Assembly (NCBI GenBank): GCA_938046735.1
Contig: CALIXF010000008.1
Location: 1-64,000 of the forward strand
Source: an uncultured Candidatus Saccharibacteria bacterium
Lineage (GTDB): Bacteria > Patescibacteriota > Saccharimonadia > Saccharimonadales > Saccharimonadaceae
DNA length: 64,000 nucleotides
Direction: 5' to 3'
Positions 54,001-62,607 of this stretch are shown here, one piece after another. Position 1 is the stretch's first letter. Each line of letters opens with the position of its first letter. A program made the position numbers and the translations under genes. The notes under the pieces are model-generated. The model was not told the DNA's origin, made no database searches, and worked only from the letters and a program-made list of their open reading frames with translations.

Positions 54001-54480
54001 CGTCCACTCTCGCCAGTCATCACGATTAAAGTCAACGACGATAAAAACGTAAAGTCTGGTATCCTACTTAATCACGGTACGCAGTTTGTAAATAATGGTT
54101 CAATGATTCGACTCGATATCTATAAGAAGGAAATAAAAGGAAAGAACCAACTCTTTTATGTACCAGTTTATGCTCATCAAGTACGAAAAGATTCCACCAG
54201 AATCCTTCCAACCACTTGTGGCTACGACTTTGTGGATGAAACTTTTATCAAACTCTGTTCAGTCTATCCTAATGATTATCTAATCATGAAAAAAGGTGAT
54301 GAGATTTTGCAAGGGTATTATATTAAATATGATATTACTAATGCAGTAATAGCCTTCGCTTCAAATTTGATTGCTGGTAATTCGATATTTGATAGGATAT
54401 CATGTAGATCATTATCTGAGCTACATCGTCTCGACATCTCGGTTCTTGGCGACAATTATCCTTGGGAAAGATTATATTAA
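51079..54480 (+). CDS. cas9: Cas9 endonuclease, type II-C
   Basis: A 1133-residue RNA-guided nuclease with all catalytic parts: RuvC-I LGLDIGTTSCGWS (Asp8), the arginine-rich bridge helix RREKRSMRKRLHRRR, RuvC-II RLHVECASELAKS (Glu505), the HNH domain CEIDHIIPKSRCGND (Asp587, His588) with NKALVLNQENQEK, and RuvC-III NLHHAVDATI (His723, Asp727). The length fits compact II-C enzymes. The ATG at 51079 is preferred over in-frame TTG 51061, which lies upstream of the -10 box. cas1 follows after 6 bp. No csn2 or cas4 is present. It looks intact. Confidence 0.97.
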   Translation: MKYSLGLDIGTTSCGWSVINLDKKRIEDLGVRIFDGAENPKNGQSLATPRREKRSMRKRLHRRRIRLNFLKQFFIQQKILNSKQIESLLTPHKNQLNPYTVREKALSEKLTPEELFIALYHISKRRGYKSNSRAESGSDASENKKTLSAINANQEFLKEYKTVAEALNHAEKFKSHKRNKPDDYSNSFARADFENEITKILSKQAEFYPAINEDNIKDLLYCPNFGIFFQRRFLTPKQIEEMRGKCQFEKTEPRAQRASYSFELFRLASDLVHLTYNMGNKLTIDEIAACIEKAKELSVLKYSHIQKILAQNTADEINFDYIRGLKRKDLLKDDAEAKKKSLEQKFGEMKFYHALKKALKDQPAEWRDIESNIELFDNIGFVLTANKEDDSVKEELKKLGLKPSVVDSISGIKQSFAGFGHLSLKALRKITPFILQGETYDKAVVDAGYIFTAKLAGDLNRLPALSKEESNQITNPVAKRAISQSIKVVNAIIQKYGTLTRLHVECASELAKSFDKRNEIIKAQDENRENNEKIIARLKDEFHVLSPTALQITKFKLYEQQDGKCLYSGKPIDLNRLFSDEHYCEIDHIIPKSRCGNDSMINKALVLNQENQEKRNQTPFEAWGNDEKRWQSFVARIESNPKIFAKKRARLLAKTPPKEDWNARALNDTRYITRFLSNYFKQNLKFAEHAAGKKVVYTPTGNITSYLRHVWHIGKKNRSNNLHHAVDATITALVTDEVIRQCALMNKMIELGAKYATKGIDLANYQNGILAVTDPVTGEIVDLAKYEEIRESVLPWPNFDREVRFRATPLACFITEEKEDKKKAEERKELLSNEAKTHLQNTSINTLAEWRDQFREIYKDQDEKFKNSIHPIFVSRMPKRKGTGSLHDDTIRSPKGILIDEKTGIISVNPNRSSFIRKKIQDVKLADLENSILKQSDAVLYQQLKSLLEVNGDDPKKAFKEPVYKNDVKFDKNSRPLSPVITIKVNDDKNVKSGILLNHGTQFVNNGSMIRLDIYKKEIKGKNQLFYVPVYAHQVRKDSTRILPTTCGYDFVDETFIKLCSVYPNDYLIMKKGDEILQGYYIKYDITNAVIAFASNLIAGNSIFDRISCRSLSELHRLDISVLGDNYPWERLY

Positions 54481-54486
54481 AATACT

Positions 54487-55380
54487 ATGGCTTGGCGTAC
54501 GGTTTATCTAGAACAGCAGACAAAGCTTTGGTTAAGCCGGAACAATCTATGTTTTTATCATGATGAAGCGGAGCTAACTATACCAATTGAGGATATTGAT
54601 ACTCTAGTTATTGATAATCATGGCACAAAAATTACCACAAACCTCATCAATAGTCTCGCGAACCAGGATGTCGCGGTAATTATCTGCGACCAGTCGCATC
54701 TGCCCAGTACTGTGATTCTGCCCTACGCAAAGCACTCGCGTCAGGCCAAAATTTCTAGTGGCCAATTAAATATGCGACAGCCAATCAGGAAACAACTTTG
54801 GCAGAAGAATATTATTCAGAAGATTCTTAGCCAGGCAGAAGTTTTAAAGAAGTTCAACTTAGAATACTCGGAGCTAATCAGATTATCTGGGTTTGTTAAA
54901 TCTGGCGACACCTCAAATTGCGAGGCGCTTGCTGCGAGAATTTATTTTAATCAACTACTCAGTGACTCAACTCGGCGTCAGCCAACCTGGTATAACTCCG
55001 CCCTTGATTACGGATATAGTATAATGCGAAGCTGTATTGCTAGGAGCGTAGTGTCACATGGCTTAATTGCTTCGCTAGGCATTTTTCATCATAATGAACT
55101 AAACAATTTTAATTTAGTCGATGATCTTATTGAATGTTACCGTCCATTTGTCGATTTTTATGTTTTGAGAACCGTCTGTCTCCGCCATACCGGTGAAGAA
55201 TTTGATGAGAATCTATCAAAAGAGGACCGGGTCTTACTCACGCAAGTTATCAATGAAAATGTTAGAATTCGTAATTTATCTTACTCCATAAAGCATAGTA
55301 TTGATATTATGGTTGAAAGTTTTATTGCCGCATTTCGGAATGAAGATATTGGTCTATTTGAACTCCCGGAATTTTGTTGA
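54487..55380 (+). CDS. cas1: CRISPR integrase Cas1 (type II)
   Basis: A 297-residue Cas1 that inserts new spacers with Cas2. The N-terminal beta domain (1-75) precedes the helical catalytic domain with metal-binding Glu146 (NCEALAARIYF), a histidine in GIFHHNELNNFNLVDDLIE and the acidic DD pair. It begins 6 bp after cas9 and probably is translated from the same mRNA. Confidence 0.96.
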   Translation: MAWRTVYLEQQTKLWLSRNNLCFYHDEAELTIPIEDIDTLVIDNHGTKITTNLINSLANQDVAVIICDQSHLPSTVILPYAKHSRQAKISSGQLNMRQPIRKQLWQKNIIQKILSQAEVLKKFNLEYSELIRLSGFVKSGDTSNCEALAARIYFNQLLSDSTRRQPTWYNSALDYGYSIMRSCIARSVVSHGLIASLGIFHHNELNNFNLVDDLIECYRPFVDFYVLRTVCLRHTGEEFDENLSKEDRVLLTQVINENVRIRNLSYSIKHSIDIMVESFIAAFRNEDIGLFELPEFC

Positions 55381-55411
55381 TTAATAATTTTTTGGGTGGG
55401 AGAAAGAAAAA

Positions 55412-55738
55412 ATGAGTAGTTATAATTTTATGCGAGCCTTAGTTTTATTTGATCTACCAACTGACACTAAAATTAACCGTGGAAACGCTACACGTTTTCG
55501 AAACTATTTGCTGCATGATGGGTTCACGATGTTGCAATATAGTATTTATAGTCGACTCTGTCCAGATCGCGACAACGCAAATACACACCTTGAACGAGTA
55601 AAAAAGCATGCTCCACATGAGGGATCAATTCGTATGTTGATGTTGACGGAGAATCAGTTCACCAATATGGAAGTAATTTGTGGTGAGAAATCTGAGCAAG
55701 AAAAACGTATCGGCGAGGGGCAAATGTTATTGTTTTGA
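55412..55738 (+). CDS. cas2: Cas2 (type II)
   Basis: A 108-residue ferredoxin-fold protein: RALVLFDLPTDTKINRGNATRFRNYL at the start with the conserved Asp, MLQYSIYSRLC and a strand RMLMLTENQF. It forms the adaptation complex with Cas1. GGGAGAAAG lies about 10 nt before the ATG. A bidirectional terminator follows. Confidence 0.95.
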   Translation: MSSYNFMRALVLFDLPTDTKINRGNATRFRNYLLHDGFTMLQYSIYSRLCPDRDNANTHLERVKKHAPHEGSIRMLMLTENQFTNMEVICGEKSEQEKRIGEGQMLLF

Positions 55739-55830
55739 ATTAGAAAGTAGATATAAGTACTATAAAAATAAACTTTAAAGGCATGCCTCTCTAAGAAGAA
55801 AAGACTAAAATTAAAATGCTTAACCAACAA

Positions 55831-55860
55831 AAAATCTTCCATTAACAGGGAAGATTTTCT
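55831..55860. terminator. Bidirectional terminator between cas2 and the array
   Basis: AAAATCTTCC (55831-55840) pairs with GGAAGATTTT (55849-55858). On the plus strand it ends the cas transcript; on the minus strand, where it is followed by a longer T-run, it would end pre-crRNA. Confidence 0.85.
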
Positions 55861-55877
55861 GTAAGTAAATTTGTAGT

Positions 55878-57891
55878 ATTATACTACTATCGAAATTATT
55901 AGGGGACTATAACTCTTGCTCTTTTAATAGTATTTCTTTACTGATTATACTACTATCGAAATTATTAGGGGACTATAACCGTATTGGTACGAGTACCGAA
56001 TAAATTTGAATTATACTACTATCGAAATTATTAGGGGACTATAACTTAATTGTTTTGCCATATCACTCCTTATTAATTATACTACTATCGAAATTATTAG
56101 GGGACTATAACATATGTCTTCAGTATATAAATCTATGGCACATTATACTACTATCGAAATTATTAGGGGACTATAACCTCCTCCCAAACTATCTGTCTTA
56201 CTTGTCTATTATACTACTATCGAAATTATTAGGGGACTATAACCCAATGGTGCTTATCTGAATGCACTGTTCTATTATACTACTATCGAAATTATTAGGG
56301 GACTATAACTGCGTTGCGGCACGGCTTACAACGAGAGGTATTATACTACTATCGAAATTATTAGGGGACTATAACTTTCTCACCTGGTTCATTTGAATCT
56401 TCTGGATTATACTACTATCGAAATTATTAGGGGACTATAACTCTTTCTTGCCACAGTGCTGTTCCATCTGGATTATACTACTATCGAAATTATTAGGGGA
56501 CTATAACCGTATTAAGCCGTAGAGAGTGTTATATGTGATTATACTACTATCGAAATTATTAGGGGACTATAACCCTGTGTTGCGGAATGTTGTGGAGTTC
56601 TCCATTATACTACTATCGAAATTATTAGGGGACTATAACCATATACCAAATCATATCTTTTACAAACTGATTATACTACTATCGAAATTATTAGGGGACT
56701 ATAACGGTCTGTCATATCTAGGTTTGAAGCGTAAAATTATACTACTATCGAAATTATTAGGGGACTATAACCTTATCAGGACTATCTTTTGGGAAATAAG
56801 AATTATACTACTATCGAAATTATTAGGGGACTATAACCATCGGCTTCAAAGCTCCCCTCGAGAACCGATTATACTACTATCGAAATTATTAGGGGACTAT
56901 AACGTAGTTCGCTACACCGTCAATATTACCGTCATTATACTACTATCGAAATTATTAGGGGACTATAACGAAAAAACATGATAGGTACAATATTTCTTAA
57001 TTATACTACTATCGAAATTATTAGGGGACTATAACCGCCGTATGGCTTGACGGATTCATGCCGATATTATACTACTATCGAAATTATTAGGGGACTATAA
57101 CAAACGTTTTGTCAACATCAATAGCCATTGCATTATACTACTATCGAAATTATTAGGGGACTATAACTCACATAATAGACGAAGCTTCTCTGGTTTTATT
57201 ATACTACTATCGAAATTATTAGGGGACTATAACAAGTTGAGCAACAGGGGAAAACGCCGGAAAATTATACTACTATCGAAATTATTAGGGGACTATAACC
57301 TTAATTCCGGCACGGAATCGTTGTGTCAATTATACTACTATCGAAATTATTAGGGGACTATAACTACAAGGCGATAACGGAAGCACGAGGCTAGATTATA
57401 CTACTATCGAAATTATTAGGGGACTATAACGCCGCATTACTCAAGAGTACAACTGTTCAATTATACTACTATCGAAATTATTAGGGGACTATAACGCTCT
57501 CGTGAGGAGATGCTTGAGCAATATAATTATACTACTATCGAAATTATTAGGGGACTATAACCTTGACTCCTCGATTAGGTTTAAGTGTGTAATTATACTA
57601 CTATCGAAATTATTAGGGGACTATAACCGATCTGTGCATCAGTTAAACGAATTAATTATTATACTACTATCGAAATTATTAGGGGACTATAACTAAACGT
57701 GGGATTTTAAGTCTATCTAGTTTATTATACTACTATCGAAATTATTAGGGGACTATAACGGAGACGAACTCGATAAACTATTGAGGTCAATTATACTACT
57801 ATCGAAATTATTAGGGGACTATAACTCTTCCCGCTATATAAGAGAGTAACTCTGCATTATACTACTATCGAAATTATTAGGGGACTATAAC
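55878..57891 (-). CRISPR. Type II-C CRISPR array, 31 repeats and 30 spacers
   Basis: A 36-nt repeat (plus strand ATTATACTAC...GGGGACTATAAC) occurs 31 times from 55878 to 57856, every 66 bp. Spacers are 30 nt, except the 22nd (57300-57328) and 24th (57431-57459), which are 29. I saw no repeat variants, even at the ends. Transcription is assigned to the minus strand because the tracrRNA anti-repeat resembles the plus-strand repeat. Read that way the repeat begins GTTATAGTCCCC and ends GTATAAT, like Campylobacter and Neisseria repeats that carry a -10 box, so each repeat may start its own crRNA. Confidence 0.98.
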
Positions 57892-57944
57892 TGGATAGTT
57901 TACAAAAAACTAATATCCCCTTTTTATCAAAAGAGAATATAAAA

Positions 57945-58784
57945 TCACCCCAGTTTTTTATATTTCGTCTCATTATTTCCAATTTTCTTTTTAATTTTCT
58001 TCTCAATTTCCTTAATGTGAACTTCAGGCGGAAGATTTTCTGGCATGGTGCCGCCAATATCCTTTATAGTTTGCCTTACTTTGCCGCCAATCATGAAGTG
58101 TATTGAGTCTGCTTTTTGTTCTCCAATAATGTTTTCGTTACTCAGTTCATTCTGGAGCCTATCATTCGTTTGGGTTATACGGAAAAGGTTCGCTGCTAAT
58201 TCTGTTGTTCCGGCTCTATCAAGAATTTTGTCTTTACCTATATTCTTTTTCTTAGCAAGTTCTTTCGCTCGCATTCCGTATAAACCGCGATATCCAGCAT
58301 CGTTAAATTTACCAAAGTTCTGTACACCACTGGATTTTGCTGAATCAAACAAGGTCTTATTATTATCTATGACTTGTGCGCGTACATGTAATCTTTTTTC
58401 CTCATCAGACATCGATTGAAATTGCTCTTGCCTAAATGTCTGGATATTAAAATAAGATTGGGCCAGAGCAATCTCTGGCTTATTCGGGTCACCATTCTGA
58501 GCAATAAGATAACAGGCATATTTAGATAATTCAAAATCTTCCTGCTCTCTTCTTGCTTTACTCCCGATATTAACCATTTTCATGACTTTACGAAAATGGT
58601 CATTTATGTTGTAATATTTTGTTATTTCGCTTGTTACGAAAGATTTTTGAGCTCGTTTGATAGCATTTTGAAAATTTTCCCAACTGGTATACCCCAATAT
58701 TTTTTGAAGTTCTCTCGCACTCCAAAACTCACGATTTATATCATCGTGCCTAATGTCATCAAAAATACTAATTTCGGCTGGCAT
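57945..58784 (-). CDS. dinD: DinD family DNA-damage-inducible protein
   Basis: A 279-residue DinD/BRO-N type protein. FDDIRHDDINREFWSARELQKILGY (residues 7-32), KSFVTSEI, KMVNIGSKARREQEDFELSKYACYLIAQNGDPNKPEIA (about 70-105) and QSYFNIQTFRQEQ correspond closely to E. coli DinD, which is LexA-regulated and inhibits RecA-mediated strand exchange. The C-terminus is charged (EKKIKKKIGNNETKYKK). GGAGG precedes the ATG. A palindrome overlaps its -10 box. It lies 54 bp upstream of the CRISPR array in the same direction. Confidence 0.9.
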   Translation of the reverse strand: MPAEISIFDDIRHDDINREFWSARELQKILGYTSWENFQNAIKRAQKSFVTSEITKYYNINDHFRKVMKMVNIGSKARREQEDFELSKYACYLIAQNGDPNKPEIALAQSYFNIQTFRQEQFQSMSDEEKRLHVRAQVIDNNKTLFDSAKSSGVQNFGKFNDAGYRGLYGMRAKELAKKKNIGKDKILDRAGTTELAANLFRITQTNDRLQNELSNENIIGEQKADSIHFMIGGKVRQTIKDIGGTMPENLPPEVHIKEIEKKIKKKIGNNETKYKKLG

Positions 58785-58833
58785 TTAATTCCTCCACTTT
58801 ATGTTAGATAAGTTCTCTTTTCTCTCTGTTTGT

Positions 58834-58863
58834 ATTATATCCGGATATCACAAATAAAATCAA
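58834..58863 (-). promoter_or_regulatory. dinD promoter with palindromic operator
   Basis: Minus strand: TTGATT (58863-58858), 18 nt, TATAAT (58839-58834). A perfect 12-bp palindrome ATATCCGGATAT (58837-58848) overlaps the -10 box and is a likely repressor site. It does not resemble the E. coli LexA box. Confidence 0.65.
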
Positions 58864-58882
58864 CCTTACTATTATAAAACTC

Positions 58883-59899
58883 TTACACCACCACCTCAAA
58901 CTCCGCGCCCCGCTTCTCGCCACTTCGAAGCACAATTCTATATCCCTGTCGTTCCGCCAAATTCTTCGCGATTGCAAGCCCCAGTCCATGGCTCGTCTTA
59001 TCCTCTGTTCTCGTGCGTGCTACGTCTATCTGATAAAATCTCTCAAAAATCTTTTTCTGGTCTTCTCTCTTCACCCCTACTCCGTTATCTTTTACGCTGA
59101 AAAACACGTTCTTGCCGCGTCTCCCCGCTCGCAAATAAATAATTTTTTCTCCAGAATATTTGATGGCGTTGTCCAAAAAAATCGTGAGGATCTGTTCAAG
59201 AGTCTTTCTCGCCACCACTGCTGTCTTATTTTTTTCAAGATCCAGTTTAAGTTCGATCTTCACGCCGTACTCGTCAGTCACCGGTATCATTTTCTCGCGT
59301 AGTTCTCCCAAAAAATCAGATACAATAATTTCTTCTGTTTTTTCTCGATCGCCATTCTCGCGCGCCATATCAAGCATCGATCCCGTCAGCTCCTTCATCT
59401 TCAAAATCTCTTCAATATTTTTCTCGATCACCTCGCGAGCCTTCTCCTCCGGCAAACTCTTCTTCCTCAGCGCTACTTCATTCCGGATCAGCATCGCCGT
59501 TAACGGTGTTTTTAATTCATGGCTTGCGTCAGAAATAAATTGCATTTGCTTCATCATTGCTCGCTCAATCGGCCCCAAAGTCAATTTTGCCAAATTTCGG
59601 CTTACAAAAATACCGATCAGAAAGATCCCGATATTAAAACCAACCAGGGAATAAATAATTGTAGCGCGTGTAGTATTATCGCGTTTTTCCAGTCTCTTTC
59701 GGAAAGTATTTTCAAAAGAGTGTTCCTCAAATTCGGGTGTTTCCACATTTATGCTTGAACCCTCTCCATCGCTTGGCAGCAACGGTCGGTTCAAGCTCGC
59801 TGTCGAAAGTAAATAAATGATCCCTGTAAAAATCAAAGACAGCGTCATAATTACTGAAAGATAGCTCAGGGTCAATCGATTTATTTCGGATTTTTTCAT
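58883..59899 (-). CDS. Sensor histidine kinase
   Basis: A 338-residue membrane kinase. Two helices (about 12-34 and 80-103) enclose an extracytoplasmic loop of about 45 residues. HisKA is at about 125-190 with the phospho-acceptor in FISDASHELKTPLTAML; HATPase_c follows with the N box LDNAIKYSG, G1 SVKDNGVGV, F box FERFYQ and G2 SHGLGLAIAKNLA. No HAMP domain is evident. Stop of the response regulator and start of this gene overlap in TAATG, so the pair is coupled. The ligand is unknown. Confidence 0.93.
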   Translation of the reverse strand: MKKSEINRLTLSYLSVIMTLSLIFTGIIYLLSTASLNRPLLPSDGEGSSINVETPEFEEHSFENTFRKRLEKRDNTTRATIIYSLVGFNIGIFLIGIFVSRNLAKLTLGPIERAMMKQMQFISDASHELKTPLTAMLIRNEVALRKKSLPEEKAREVIEKNIEEILKMKELTGSMLDMARENGDREKTEEIIVSDFLGELREKMIPVTDEYGVKIELKLDLEKNKTAVVARKTLEQILTIFLDNAIKYSGEKIIYLRAGRRGKNVFFSVKDNGVGVKREDQKKIFERFYQIDVARTRTEDKTSHGLGLAIAKNLAERQGYRIVLRSGEKRGAEFEVVV

Positions 59900-60573
59900 T
59901 ACTTCTCGCCCACAATCTTATAGCCAAATCCCGGTACTGTCTGAATCAGTTTCTGTTTGTAGGGTTTATCAATTTTCTTACGCAGAAACATAATAAATAA
60001 TTCCACATTGTTCGGCAACACGTCTGCATCAAAATCCCAGACGTTCGAAATAATTTTCTCTTTCGACAAAACCTTGCCCTCATTTCGCATTAAATATTCT
60101 AGCACCGCATACTCTTTTGTGGTTAGCTTGATCTCATTTCCCGCTCTCGACACTTGTTTTGAATTTGGATTAAGTACCAAATCTCCTACTCGCAACACTT
60201 CTTCCAGTTTCTGTGATGGCCTTCTTAAAATTGCCCGCATATGCGCCAGTAAAACATCAAAGTTGAATGGTTTTGGCAAATAATCGTCCGCCCCAAAATC
60301 GAGCCCCCTTACCACATCCTGTGATTGTCCTCTCGCGGTCAACATCAGAATTGGTGTAGTATTCTTCTCAGCCCGCAGTTTCTTACAGACTTCAAAACCG
60401 TTCATTGAAGGTAACATTACGTCGAGAATAATCAAATCATACTCTTCCGCCATCGCTGTATGGTAGCCATCTTCACCATCAAAGCAGGAATCCACGGCAT
60501 AGGATTCGTCTTCTAGCCCCTCTTTTAAGGCCTCATTAATTTCTTTGTCATCTTCAATAATTAAAATTTTCAT
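59899..60573 (-). CDS. OmpR/PhoB-type response regulator
   Basis: A 224-residue regulator. The receiver domain has IIEDDKEI (acidic pocket), the phospho-accepting Asp in LIILDVMLPSMNG (about residue 51), LTARG and the lysine in YLPKPF. The C-terminal winged helix (about 130-224) has TTKEYAVLEYLMRNEGKVLSKEKI and ends VPGFGYKIV. It is the partner of the kinase directly downstream. A TACGAT box 6 nt before the ATG hints at a leaderless start. Confidence 0.95.
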   Translation of the reverse strand: MKILIIEDDKEINEALKEGLEDESYAVDSCFDGEDGYHTAMAEEYDLIILDVMLPSMNGFEVCKKLRAEKNTTPILMLTARGQSQDVVRGLDFGADDYLPKPFNFDVLLAHMRAILRRPSQKLEEVLRVGDLVLNPNSKQVSRAGNEIKLTTKEYAVLEYLMRNEGKVLSKEKIISNVWDFDADVLPNNVELFIMFLRKKIDKPYKQKLIQTVPGFGYKIVGEK

Positions 60574-60589
60574 AAAAGTATCGTAAATT

Positions 60590-60680
60590 TAACAAGCGAG
60601 CATCATTATCCCTGATTCGCAACGGTTTAATAAGCGAATATCGTTATCTCTGACCCGCAACAGTCTAATAAGCCAGCGTT
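60590..60680. repeat. Imperfect 38-bp tandem repeat
   Basis: Units start at 60590, 60628 and 60666 (TAACAAGCGAGCAT, TAATAAGCGAATAT, TAATAAGCCAGCGT), each followed by a GA[TC][TC]CGCAAC[AG]GT stretch in the first two. The third runs into the 3' end of the winged-helix gene. It lies upstream of the response regulator and could bind a regulator. Confidence 0.6.
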
Positions 60681-61039
60681 ACAGCTTCAGGCCACATCGC
60701 ATTCACCAACTTTTTACCCTGACTGGTGACGCTTACTAAAATTTTACCATAGGTCTGTTGAATTACCGTCAGAAGCCCCTTGGATTTTAGTTCGGTCAAC
60801 ACATTCATCGTCACTTTCTTTGGCATGCCAGCCTGATCCACGATATTATCCACATCGTCCACCCCCTCTTCGTACACTTGTTGCAAAATAAGAGCCTCAT
60901 TCACCGACAAATCCATCTGTTTATTCTTCTTGGAATTTTTTGTGTTTTGGCTCTTATTTTTCATGATTTTCTCCTTCTTTAAACTTTTTTTAATTAGCAC
61001 TTCATCTTCTTCGTATTGATTAGCATCATAATTTTTCAT
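60665..61039 (-). CDS. Small winged-helix DNA-binding protein
   Basis: A 124-residue protein. Residues 1-40 are Lys/Asn rich and flexible. Residues 42-124 look like a MarR/DprA-type winged helix: LSVNEALILQQVYEEG, DNIVDQAGMPKKVTMNVLTELKSKGLL and a beta wing (VIQQTYGKILVSVT). Probably a regulator. An internal Met at residue 26 could also start the protein. AAAGGAAAG precedes the chosen ATG. Confidence 0.65.
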   Translation of the reverse strand: MKNYDANQYEEDEVLIKKSLKKEKIMKNKSQNTKNSKKNKQMDLSVNEALILQQVYEEGVDDVDNIVDQAGMPKKVTMNVLTELKSKGLLTVIQQTYGKILVSVTSQGKKLVNAMWPEAVTLAY

Positions 61040-61113
61040 GTCTTTCCTTTCGTTTATGATGCTTATAGTTTACAAAGATGTTCTTTAAAATCGCTTTAAG
61101 GTATCAAAAGATG

Positions 61114-61119
61114 TATAAT
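61114..61119 (+). promoter_or_regulatory. -10 box TATAAT of the LCP gene
   Basis: TATAAT ends 6 nt before ATG 61126; this decides the start, because an upstream in-frame Met (61078) would lie before the promoter. Confidence 0.65.
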
Positions 61120-61125
61120 TACTCT

Positions 61126-62604
61126 ATGAAACGAGAAAAAAATAATAAAAAATCTAGACCGATCTTGTCGCTTTTTCAGCTTTTCGCCGTACTCTCCAGT
61201 TTCGCTATGCTTTACTTCCTATATCAGTCTCAAATTTTACCAACTCATCTTTTTAGTTTGGTCATTATTTCCTATCTTCTACTAGTAGTCCTCCTGATTA
61301 TTATTAGTCGTAAATTTATTCTTCTAGTTATTCTTTTAGTCTTAGATATCATCATTAACGTCGTACTCACCTTTGTTTTTTACAAATATAATAACTATTT
61401 TTCTCAGATTGGTCAGAATGAAACGTATGAAGAAAAATATAGCCTCATCACTCTCGCCTCTTCTCCTTTGGCGAAGACTGGTCAAGGCGAGATTGTGCGT
61501 ATTGGTATTCTAAATAATGATCCATACAAAGAAACTGTTGAGCAATATCTAAAATCCGATGCTAATTTACGTCAAGGCCTTCTTGCCAGAAACCTCACTC
61601 AGTCTGATTATCTTGGCTTTTCTGATCTACTCTCTCTAACCTCAGCTCTGTTCAAGCAAACCGATGTAAAAGAAGCCTCTTCTGTCAAAACCGCTCTCCT
61701 TGCTAATAGCCATCTTGAATCCTTAAAAGACAATAATCGGGCCGTCTTTGATAAATTACACGTCTTGCAAGAAATTGTTTTAAAAGTAACTCCGAAAACT
61801 GTAGAAACCACCAAAAATACTTCACTTAACACGCCATTTACGGTCTATATTAGTGGTATCGATAATCGTGATCACACCCTGCCTTTTGCTGCTCGTTCTG
61901 ACGTAAATCTCATTCTGGTCTTTAATCCTGAAAGGCGCAAGATTCTTATTCTAAATACACCACGTGATTTTTATGTTCCTCTAGCCATGAATGGACAAAA
62001 GGACAAACTTACTCACGCCGGACTTTACGGCGTTAATGAGTCTATTCATACTCTGGAAAAATTCTATAATATTAAAATTAATTATTATGCACGCATTAAT
62101 TTTGATGCCACCTCTTCTATTATTGATCAACTTGGTGGTGTCGACATTACTTTGCCTTACGCCGTTAATACCTATCACGGACATCGTAGCTATCGTCCTG
62201 GTACATATCATCTTAATGGGGACGAGGCTCTTGATCTCGCCAGGGAACGGGTTTCGATTAGCTGGGTCGGTGGTGACCGCGAACGTGGTCGTAACCAAGA
62301 AAAAATCTTGGCCGCACTCATCTCCAAAATCCAACATGATCCTAATATTTTAAGTAAAGTTGACCAAATTTTTACCTCGATCGCTAAAAATATTCAAACT
62401 AACTTCACTAGTGATGATCTTAAATATCTTGTTCATAAACAGCTTACTACTCTCGCGGATTGGCAGACCGAGCTCATTGATGTTGACGGCAAAGCCGATA
62501 TTACCACTACTTTCACCTATCAAGAGCCAAAGCATTTCGTTTGGCACCCTTATCAAGAATCTGTCGATCGTGCCAAAGCCAAACTTCAAGAATATCTTAA
62601 ATAA
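61126..62604 (+). CDS. LytR-CpsA-Psr (LCP) family glycopolymer ligase
   Basis: A 492-residue membrane protein. Three or four helices lie in residues 12-105, followed by an accessory region and the LCP domain (about 250-440): SGIDNRDHTLPFAARSDVN, ILNTPRDFYVPL, FYNIKINYYARINF, IDQLGGVDITLP, and the arginines of ERVSISWVGGDRERGRNQEK. LCP enzymes attach undecaprenyl-linked glycans or teichoic acids to peptidoglycan. Together with CpsB, a CpsD-like kinase and the Wzx/Wzy operon it suggests a wall-linked capsule. Confidence 0.93.
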   Translation: MKREKNNKKSRPILSLFQLFAVLSSFAMLYFLYQSQILPTHLFSLVIISYLLLVVLLIIISRKFILLVILLVLDIIINVVLTFVFYKYNNYFSQIGQNETYEEKYSLITLASSPLAKTGQGEIVRIGILNNDPYKETVEQYLKSDANLRQGLLARNLTQSDYLGFSDLLSLTSALFKQTDVKEASSVKTALLANSHLESLKDNNRAVFDKLHVLQEIVLKVTPKTVETTKNTSLNTPFTVYISGIDNRDHTLPFAARSDVNLILVFNPERRKILILNTPRDFYVPLAMNGQKDKLTHAGLYGVNESIHTLEKFYNIKINYYARINFDATSSIIDQLGGVDITLPYAVNTYHGHRSYRPGTYHLNGDEALDLARERVSISWVGGDRERGRNQEKILAALISKIQHDPNILSKVDQIFTSIAKNIQTNFTSDDLKYLVHKQLTTLADWQTELIDVDGKADITTTFTYQEPKHFVWHPYQESVDRAKAKLQEYLK

Positions 62605-62607
62605 TTT

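Noticed and set aside
55871..55890. GTAGTATTATACTAC palindrome at the cas2-side edge of the array
   Set aside because: Half of it is the repeat itself; the match outside the repeat is only about five bases and may be chance.
56055..57696. Frames of 60-150 codons with repeated IILLSKLLGDYN inside the array
   Set aside because: They are translations of CRISPR repeats whose 66-bp period is a multiple of three; they are not genes.
55878..57891. A -35 box within each CRISPR repeat
   Set aside because: No TTGACA-like hexamer lies 16-18 nt before the TATAAT in the repeat; any repeat promoter would depend on the -10 region and the preceding sequence.
58834..58863. LexA box upstream of dinD
   Set aside because: The palindrome ATATCCGGATAT matches neither the E. 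coli CTGTN8ACAG nor the Bacillus GAACN4GTTC consensus.
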